A stretch of DNA of 38,704 nucleotides from Levilactobacillus yonginensis (GTDB lineage: Bacteria > Bacillota > Bacilli > Lactobacillales > Lactobacillaceae): NCBI RefSeq assembly GCF_003946265.1, contig NZ_RHNO01000021.1, positions 1 to 38,704 of the forward strand, read 5' to 3'. Shown here in pieces: positions 33,003 to 38,704 of the stretch. Position numbers and translations under genes: made by a program. Numbering within the stretch: position 1 is the stretch's first letter; the number at the start of each line of letters is the position of its first letter. A model generated the notes under the pieces. That model was not told the origin of the DNA and searched no databases. It saw only the letters and a program-made list of their open reading frames with translations.

Positions 33003-33033
33003 CATTAACCAGCATTCATTAATGCGGTTAATG
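33003..33033 (-). promoter_or_regulatory. Leader hairpin of the tandem secreted-protein operon
   Basis: CATTAACC/GGTTAATG and GCATT/AATGC arms separated by a 1-nt bulge and a CATT loop, between a likely -10 (TATACT on the minus strand near 33060) and the ribosome site. It may be an operator or an RNA stem affecting stability. The rest of 33034-33286 shows no gene; GGGAGG at its right end is the ribosome site of the hydrolase. Confidence 0.5.
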
Positions 33034-33286
33034 ACTATTTATGTAACTAATTACGCTTTAGTATAACAAACGTGGGCGTCACAATTTGTCGTTTGACTGG
33101 TCAGCGGATTAAAAATTCAAATAATAATGCTACTTATCGTTATCTGATCCAATTATCTATCCAAAAAAAGCGATGCCAACGGTTACTTACCCTGACATCA
33201 CCAAATACTAATTAAAAAAGTTGTGACAATCCCTAAATCTTCAACTATCCTAGACGTAGCGTCAATTTGACTGGGAGGTTTTTAGA

Positions 33287-34033
33287 ATGGAATTTAATGT
33301 TATCAGAGATGGCCTCACCCTAGCTGGTATCTATGAGCCAGCGTCCGAACCAAACGGGACGATTGCGATTCTCTTTCACGGTTTCATCAGTGACCGCGGC
33401 TACACGCCAACAGCCCTGCTGGAACAGCTGGCGCAACGCTTACGGACGGTTGGCGTGGGGACGGTCCGCTTTGACTTCAACGGTTGCGGTCACAGCGATG
33501 GTGACTTCGCCAACATGACCGTTCTGAACGAAATCGCTGACGCTCAGGCCGTATTGACTGCGGTCCAGACCCGCCTCGCACCTAAACAGATTGACCTCTT
33601 AGGCCATTCGCAAGGCGGTGTCGTCGCCAGCATGTTGGCCGGTTACAACGCTGATTTAATTCACAAGGTCGTCTTAATGGCGCCAGCCGCCACCCTCAAG
33701 GATGACGCCCTGGCTGGCCATACGCGCGGGTTAGTCTATGATCCGCAACATATCCCCGCTCAGCTTCCGCTCGGCCAGGGCAAGGCGCTGGGGGGCTTCT
33801 ACCTACGGACGGCGCAACTGCTGCCAATCTACGAAACTGCCCAGAATTTCTCTGGTCCCGTCTGCCTAATTCACGGTGACGCTGATCAGATTGTTGCTTA
33901 CAGCGCTTCACAACGTTATGATGCTATTTACCAAAATAGTGCCTTGCACCTATTACCTGGCGCGAGTCACAAGTTGGATGGCGCTGCCCGTGACGATGTA
34001 CTTCGGTTAGCAACTGACTTTATTAAAAACTAA
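33287..34033 (+). CDS. Alpha/beta hydrolase, cinnamoyl/feruloyl esterase-like
   Basis: 248 residues, cytosolic. Oxyanion region LFHGF, nucleophile elbow GHSQGG with Ser108, acid D200 (or D198) in HGDADQIV and His228 in GASHKLD complete the triad. The layout and the C-terminal motif (YDAIYQNSALHLLPGASH) closely resemble the lactobacillus cinnamoyl esterases of the LJ0536 type, which release ferulic and related acids from esters. GGGAGG precedes the ATG. Monocistronic. The exact ester substrate cannot be told from sequence. Confidence 0.85.
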   Translation: MEFNVIRDGLTLAGIYEPASEPNGTIAILFHGFISDRGYTPTALLEQLAQRLRTVGVGTVRFDFNGCGHSDGDFANMTVLNEIADAQAVLTAVQTRLAPKQIDLLGHSQGGVVASMLAGYNADLIHKVVLMAPAATLKDDALAGHTRGLVYDPQHIPAQLPLGQGKALGGFYLRTAQLLPIYETAQNFSGPVCLIHGDADQIVAYSASQRYDAIYQNSALHLLPGASHKLDGAARDDVLRLATDFIKN

Positions 34034-34048
34034 CCACTGGCGACTTTG

Positions 34049-34115
34049 AAGACTGGTGTTCTGCCAGTCTGAAGCGTCCCCACAGCAGGCTACATCCCTG
34101 TCCGCCGGAGAGCGG
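34049..34115 (+). repeat. Decayed fragment of the structured repeat, copy D
   Basis: It shares with copies A-C the block AGACTGG..CCAG followed by CCCCACAGCAGGC and a GCCG-rich end, in the same order and orientation. AGACTGG (34050-34056) and CCAGTCT (34064-34070) form a perfect hairpin. CCGC (34102-34105) and GCGG (34112-34115) form another. Lies between the hydrolase stop and a terminator. Confidence 0.5.
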
Positions 34116-34132
34116 CTAAATGGCCAGTGCAC

Positions 34133-34169
34133 ACTAAAAGCCGTCCCCAAAATCGGGACGGCTTTTAGT
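34133..34169. terminator. Bidirectional terminator
   Basis: A 15-bp stem (34133-34147 with 34155-34169) flanked by A and T runs, between the convergent hydrolase and UvrA-like genes. Very similar to the hairpin at 36901-36939. Confidence 0.9.
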
Positions 34170-34179
34170 CTACATACAT

Positions 34180-36720
34180 TTAATCAACTAAATGAAATTT
34201 TTCAAAATGGGCCTTCAGGTAATCCAGCGTCAGACTCTTGTCCGTCTTGATCAACTGTTGCGGCTCACCGCTGGCCATCAAACGGCCGCCGGCTTGCCCA
34301 CCCTTGGGGCCGAGATCAATCAGGTAATCGGCGTTGGTCATCAGGTCAAGGTCATGCGTGATGATGATAATCGTGGCCCCTTTGGCCTTCAGGCTGTTGA
34401 TCACACCCAGTAGCGTTTGCACGTCTTGAGGATGTAGCCCGACGGATGGTTCGTCAAAGATAAACAGGGTCTTGCTCTGACGCTTGTTCAAGTGGCTCAT
34501 GAGCTTTAGCCGTTGGGCTTCCCCACCAGACAGGCTCGGCGTGCTCTCACCTAAGTGCAGGTAGCCCAGCCCCATTTCATCCAGCAACTGAAGCTGCTTC
34601 TCAATCTTAGGCACCGTTTCAAAGACGGCTAACGCCTCACGGACCGACAAGTTCAACAGGTCGACAATACTGTAGCCGTGCCACTGAATCTGTTGAATCT
34701 CATCCTTGTACCGGGCGCCGTGGCAGTAAGGACAGACCTCTTCCATGTCCGGCAAATATTGAATATCCAGGGTAATGGTGCCCAGTCCGCCACACTGTTC
34801 ACAGGCCCCCTGCTTGTTATTGTACGAGAAGTAAGCGAGACCAAACTTCTTGGCCTTGGCTTCTGGTAAATTGGCAAACATCCGCCGCAAATTATCCATG
34901 ATAGTGGTATAGGTGGCAATCGTCGAGCGGGCATTCTTCCCGATTGGCTTGGCATCCACGGACACCACGTCTTTCAAATGGGTCTTCAAGGTCGTCACCT
35001 GTTTCGGCAGAGCCGCCTTGTTATTCGCTGCCTGAATGGCTGGAACCAGGCTGTCCAAAATCAAACTCGTCTTCCCGGCACCAGAGAACCCAGTGACAGC
35101 GGTAATCTCGTTCCCAGGAATGGCCACGGCCACGTCGTGTAGATTAAAGTAATCCTGCACCTCAAACTGCGTGGTGAGCTCGCTAGCCTTCTTACTGGTG
35201 GGCACCTTGTCGTGCATGATTTGGGCTTGTCCCGAAATGTAAGGCCCAATCAGCGACTGGGGATTGCCCACTAAATCGTGAGGCGTGCCCTCGGCAATGA
35301 TTTGACCGCCGGCATCCCCCGACCCAGGGCCAATCTCAATCACCCAGTCGGCAGCTGAAATGATGTCGACTTCATGGTCGACCACCACCAAAGAATTTCC
35401 TTGGGCAATCAGTTCCCGAAAGATCCGAATAAGCCCCTTAACGTTATCGGGGTGTAACCCAATGGAGGGTTCATCCAATACGTACAGGACGCCCGTCGTC
35501 TCCGTCCGAATGGTCTTGGCAAGTTGAAGTCGTTGAAGTTCTCCGGTCGACAGCGTATTGCCGTTTCGCGATAAGGTCAGGTAATCTAGCCCCAGCTCCA
35601 GTAGGGGCCGCAACGTATCCGTCAAGTTTTTGAAGAGTACGTCCGCCATGGCCTTCATCTCAACGGGTAACTCTTTTTGCGCCGCAGCTTGCCAGCCGGC
35701 CAACGATCCCAGGGTCAGGTCAGAAACTTCGGCAATATTTTTACCCCCAACTAATTGCGTCAAGAGTTCTGGATTCAACCGCGTCCCGTGGCAGGTCGGG
35801 CACACAGAGAAGTGGAAAAATTCGTTGACCTTCTTGATAGCCCGGTCACTCTTCACGGTCTTCAGGGAATCGTAGACGGCTTCGTGGGCGTTCTCGTACA
35901 GCGTATTGTCGGTATGGAAGACCCGACCGGTCGAGGTCCGAAAGTCCACGGGATACTGCTTCTTAGCGCCGTTGAGCACAATGTCCTTCTCCCGGTCGGT
36001 GAGGTCCTTGTAGGGCACGTCGATCCGCACGCCCAACGTTTCCGCCACCGTCGGCATAAAGTTGCGGCCGGGTAGATGCCATGAAGCCACGACCCCTTCG
36101 GCCAGACTGAGGTTCTCATCGCCAATCAGTTTATCCTCGTCTAAACTCTGAACCGTCCCCGTTCCATGACATTCTGGGCAGGCGCCACCGGAGTTGAAGG
36201 CAAAGTCTTCGGCTGATTTCGCCATGAATTCGATCCCACACTCCGGACAGGTCACGATGCCCATCTTGCTGTCTGCACCACCTGGTAGATCCATGGCTTG
36301 GGCAACTTTCAGGCTAGGCGCAATCCGGTGGCCGTTGGGACACACCATCGAGCCGAGCCGTGAGAAGATAAGGCGCACGACGTTGAACAGCTCACTCATC
36401 GACCCCACCGTTGAGCGCTCAGAAGGGACTCCTGGCCGTTGCCGCAGGGCAATCGCGGACGGGATGTGCCGAACTTCCTGGACCTGCGACCGCTTGCTTT
36501 GACCGATTCGCCGTCTGGTATAGGTGGATAGCGCCTCCAGGTACCGCCGGGACCCCTCCGCATATAAAATTCCCATGGCTAACGAACTCTTCCCGGAGCC
36601 CGAGGGACCTGAGATTGCCACAAACTGATTCAACGGAATGTCCACGTCAATATTTTTTAAATTATGAACGTTACCACCACGTACACTAATATGTTCACGT
36701 TGTTTTTCACTCGTTGTCAT
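34180..36720 (-). CDS. UvrA paralog (class II/III, short form)
   Basis: 846 residues, a tandem ABC ATPase that binds DNA. Walker A motifs are GPSGSGKSS at 38-46 and GFSGAGKTS near 543; signatures are LSTGELQR near 390 and LSGGEAQR near 728. Zinc-knuckle cysteines are present (CPEC near 158, CPTCH, CEQC and CPYCH in the second half). The distance from the first Walker A to its signature is about 100 residues shorter than in housekeeping UvrA, so the UvrB-binding insert is probably absent. Such short UvrA proteins are linked to antibiotic tolerance or poorly understood repair. AAGGTGG precedes the ATG. It is monocistronic. Confidence 0.88.
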   Translation of the reverse strand: MTTSEKQREHISVRGGNVHNLKNIDVDIPLNQFVAISGPSGSGKSSLAMGILYAEGSRRYLEALSTYTRRRIGQSKRSQVQEVRHIPSAIALRQRPGVPSERSTVGSMSELFNVVRLIFSRLGSMVCPNGHRIAPSLKVAQAMDLPGGADSKMGIVTCPECGIEFMAKSAEDFAFNSGGACPECHGTGTVQSLDEDKLIGDENLSLAEGVVASWHLPGRNFMPTVAETLGVRIDVPYKDLTDREKDIVLNGAKKQYPVDFRTSTGRVFHTDNTLYENAHEAVYDSLKTVKSDRAIKKVNEFFHFSVCPTCHGTRLNPELLTQLVGGKNIAEVSDLTLGSLAGWQAAAQKELPVEMKAMADVLFKNLTDTLRPLLELGLDYLTLSRNGNTLSTGELQRLQLAKTIRTETTGVLYVLDEPSIGLHPDNVKGLIRIFRELIAQGNSLVVVDHEVDIISAADWVIEIGPGSGDAGGQIIAEGTPHDLVGNPQSLIGPYISGQAQIMHDKVPTSKKASELTTQFEVQDYFNLHDVAVAIPGNEITAVTGFSGAGKTSLILDSLVPAIQAANNKAALPKQVTTLKTHLKDVVSVDAKPIGKNARSTIATYTTIMDNLRRMFANLPEAKAKKFGLAYFSYNNKQGACEQCGGLGTITLDIQYLPDMEEVCPYCHGARYKDEIQQIQWHGYSIVDLLNLSVREALAVFETVPKIEKQLQLLDEMGLGYLHLGESTPSLSGGEAQRLKLMSHLNKRQSKTLFIFDEPSVGLHPQDVQTLLGVINSLKAKGATIIIITHDLDLMTNADYLIDLGPKGGQAGGRLMASGEPQQLIKTDKSLTLDYLKAHFEKFHLVD

Positions 36721-36900
36721 ACTTGCCCACCTTTGCCTTTAGTTTCGTTCATGCTACTTATCATTTTAAACTATCCAGTAACGTTACAGTCAAGTTTAGG
36801 CCCGAAAACTCGTCATTCTTTTTGACTGGTGGCTCTGCTCCCCTACAGTTAGCCTTGATCACAGGCAGTTCCTCGCAAAAATTGATCATCACTCACGAGC
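36721..36900. other. Intergenic region upstream of the UvrA paralog
   Basis: No gene, operator or damage-inducible SOS box could be recognised by eye. The ribosome site AAGGTGG lies at its left end. Confidence 0.3.
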
Positions 36901-36939
36901 ACTAAAAAACCGTCCCACAAATCGGAACGGTTTTTTAGT
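36901..36939 (-). terminator. Terminator of the LPxTG protein gene
   Basis: ACTAAAAAACCGT (36901-36913) pairs with ACGGTTTTTTAGT (36927-36939), with T residues on both strands. It lies 38 bp beyond the stop of the surface-protein gene and is nearly the same sequence as the terminator at 34133-34169. Confidence 0.85.
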
Positions 36940-36976
36940 GTATCTATGCTGTTTCCTATATCTTTAGTCAATCAAG

Positions 36977-38704
36977 CTAATGTGAGCGCCGACGAACAAA
37001 TGGCGTTACCAACAGTGCCAACAAGATTGCCCCTAATTGTGCCAAGAAACTTTCATTCTTTTGGCCCGTTTGTGGTAATTCTGTTTCCTGTTGATTTGCT
37101 TGTTGTTCCTTGGTCAGCTGTTGAGACTGAACAGGTTCAGTTGCAACAGTATCACCCGCAACTGCTTGATTAACACCACGATGAGTTGTTCCACTTTGAG
37201 CCAGTGGCTTCACAGCAGCCGATTGCTTACGCAGGTTCTGACCCTTGTTTGCAGTGGCTTTCTTTGCTGCTTTCTTCCGTGAAGTTACCTTGCGACCAGC
37301 TACTTTGGCAGCAAGCTGACGCGTAAAGGTTGGAACTGTTCCCGTCTTATCAAACTTAACGATGGTCGAACCACCCTTACCGTCAGGCAGAGCTGCCTTT
37401 ACAGCACCTGGTTCAATCGCGCGTTGCTCAATGAGTTTACCATTCTTCAGTTCACTAATAATCCGTTGGCCGCTTACTGGATCATACGTATAAACTACCT
37501 TAAGACCATCAGACCACTTCTTGGTAATCTTCACGACCTTATCGGCGTCCTTAGCTGGTGCATTAACGCCCGCACTGAAGACTGCTGGCGCATGCGTAAA
37601 CGTTGGCGCTGCATCGGGTTGATCAAGTTTGACAGTTACTGTACCACCAGCACCATCCGGCAGTGTCACTTCCGAAAGTCTAGTGGCATCCGGATTGTCG
37701 GGATCAACAGGTTGCTGCTCAAGTGGCTTCTGAGCAACAGACTTCCCGTTTCTCAGCTCGCTTACCATCTGTTTGCCATTGTCATTGGTGTAGATTGTCT
37801 CGCTACCATCTTTCCACTTCTGGTCTACTTTGACGATATCACCAGCAACATTTTTCGTCGTGGCAGTAACGTTGCCAAGTTTATCAGTCACGGTCACCGT
37901 CGTATCATGTTCAAACGTTGGCATCGTGCCTGGTTGCCCGGTGTTAACGATGGTTTCAACGCCATCGCCACTCTTCAGCGTGGCCGTCGAAGGAGAAGAA
38001 ACTTCTTCCTGCCGACCGGTCAGTTTCCCGTTGTTTTCCTCAGTTATCGTCGCTTTACTACTGATTGGATCATATGTGTACGTCGTCGTACTGGTCGTAC
38101 TATCATCGTTTGGCCACGTCTTAACGACCTTGATAACATTACCAGCATCGTCCTTTGTCACAGTAGTAACAACTCCAGAATCATCTTTCGTTGTATCCGT
38201 CGTGTCATGTTCAAACGTTGGTGCTGAACCTGGTTGTGCTGTAACAGTTGTATCAGTTTTACCTTGCTTTACCGTTGTCTGCGTTGCACCTTCGGTGAAT
38301 TTCTGCGTGACAGGGGCTTCCCCGTCTTTTTCTTCCGTGACCGTCTGTGTTCCACCATTCGAAGGATCATACGTGTACGTCGTCGTACTATTATCTTTTG
38401 GCCACGTCTTAACGACCTTGATGACGTTGCCGTCGGCATCTGTCGTCGTAGTCGTATCGCCAGCCTCATTTGTATCCGTCGTATCATGCGCAAACGTTGG
38501 TGCTGAACCTGGTTGTGCTGCAACGGTTGTAGCGGTTTTACCTTGCTTTACCGTTGCCTGCGTAGCATCCTTCTCGAATGTCTGCGTAACAGGGGCTTCA
38601 CCGTCTTTTTCTTCCGTGACCGTCTGCGTTCCACCATTCGAAGGATCATACGTGTACGTCGTCGTACTATTATCTTTTGGCCACGTCTTAACGACCTTGA
38701 TGAC
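36977..38704 (-). CDS. LPxTG surface protein with tandem repeats (partial at N-terminus)
   Basis: The reading frame is open from the stop at 36977 to the window end, giving the last 575 residues; the true start lies outside. The C-terminus has LPQTG, a hydrophobic stretch and a basic end (RRRSH), the sortase signal. Just before it is a Gln/Ala-rich segment (VAGDTVATEPVQSQQL). The rest is tandem repeats of about 93-96 residues, each with a KVVKTWP..TTTYTYDP.. start and a PGSAPTF.HDTT end. Two outer repeats are near-identical, and repeats closer to the anchor are increasingly diverged. No adhesin domain is visible in this part. A stalk presenting an N-terminal binding domain is the usual role (inference). 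Confidence 0.9.
   Translation of the reverse strand, partial: VIKVVKTWPKDNSTTTYTYDPSNGGTQTVTEEKDGEAPVTQTFEKDATQATVKQGKTATTVAAQPGSAPTFAHDTTDTNEAGDTTTTTDADGNVIKVVKTWPKDNSTTTYTYDPSNGGTQTVTEEKDGEAPVTQKFTEGATQTTVKQGKTDTTVTAQPGSAPTFEHDTTDTTKDDSGVVTTVTKDDAGNVIKVVKTWPNDDSTTSTTTYTYDPISSKATITEENNGKLTGRQEEVSSPSTATLKSGDGVETIVNTGQPGTMPTFEHDTTVTVTDKLGNVTATTKNVAGDIVKVDQKWKDGSETIYTNDNGKQMVSELRNGKSVAQKPLEQQPVDPDNPDATRLSEVTLPDGAGGTVTVKLDQPDAAPTFTHAPAVFSAGVNAPAKDADKVVKITKKWSDGLKVVYTYDPVSGQRIISELKNGKLIEQRAIEPGAVKAALPDGKGGSTIVKFDKTGTVPTFTRQLAAKVAGRKVTSRKKAAKKATANKGQNLRKQSAAVKPLAQSGTTHRGVNQAVAGDTVATEPVQSQQLTKEQQANQQETELPQTGQKNESFLAQLGAILLALLVTPFVRRRSH
38138..38704 (-). repeat. Two near-identical 93-96 codon repeats in the surface protein
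   Basis: Units at 38426-38704 (279 bp) and 38138-38425 (288 bp) share most of their sequence. Their boundary triplet is the codon for V in NVIKVV. Further, weaker units run to about 37300. The pattern suggests recent duplication at the outer end of the array. Confidence 0.85.

Noticed and set aside
37424-38227. 267-codon frame on the plus strand
   Set aside because: Antisense to the repeat region of the LPxTG protein; open only because of the biased repeat composition.
38138-38704. Tandem repeats considered as a CRISPR array
   Set aside because: The units are 279-288 bp, in frame and part of a coding sequence, with no short repeats or unique spacers.

Overview
The window looks like a chromosomal segment of a heterofermentative lactobacillus; a Levilactobacillus brevis-type organism is my best guess. 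The evidence is an 819-residue phosphoketolase, a sortase-anchored LPxTG surface protein, a BspA-like secreted protein, strong AGGAGG ribosome sites and moderate GC. No rRNA, tRNA, CRISPR array, prophage or transposase gene was seen.

Layout. 1-1192: a 540-bp structured repeat (copy A), a small membrane-protein gene and the leader of a Ugp-type ABC importer. 1193-5217: ugpC-ugpA-ugpE-ugpB. 5296-5872: inverted repeat copy B. 5941-9358: a minus-strand group encoding a zinc-ribbon/TPR protein, a one-TM protein, an SPFH/YdjI-like protein and a four-TM protein, resembling a membrane-stress module. 9919-10256: repeat copy C, ending at the stop of a WYL regulator. 11431-14893: phosphoketolase and a GntR/UTRA regulator. 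15214-17046: secreted BspA-like protein. 17151-26305: a sugar-acid (aldarate/aldonate) cluster with a frameshifted GntP permease, a DASS dicarboxylate transporter, a 2-hydroxyacid dehydrogenase, an enolase-superfamily acid-sugar dehydratase, a lactonase, a LysR regulator and glucarate dehydratase. 26531-27350: an XRE/DUF2975 pair. 27598-29040: a secreted tyrosine phosphatase and a small secreted protein. 29151-31546: a DrrAB-type ABC exporter divergent from its likely MarR repressor. 31820-32974: tandem paralogous secreted proteins. 33287-34033: a cinnamoyl-esterase-like hydrolase. 34180-36720: a short UvrA paralog. 36977-38704: the C-terminal 575 residues of a repeat-rich LPxTG protein running off the window.

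The most unusual item is the repeat family (copies A, B, C and a decayed copy D). The long copies have terminal inverted repeats and flanking direct repeats like a non-autonomous transposon. Their internal hairpins show one compensatory base-pair change and several G.U-preserving changes, all consistent with the same strand, which suggests the element acts as or encodes a structured RNA. No conserved protein is encoded.

How the genes may work together: the sugar-acid cluster has importers, a lactonase to open lactones, two dehydratases to make keto-deoxy acids and an NAD-type dehydrogenase, but no aldolase is visible. The phosphoketolase is the central enzyme of sugar breakdown in this type of organism. 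Several regulators have clear palindromes at their own promoters.
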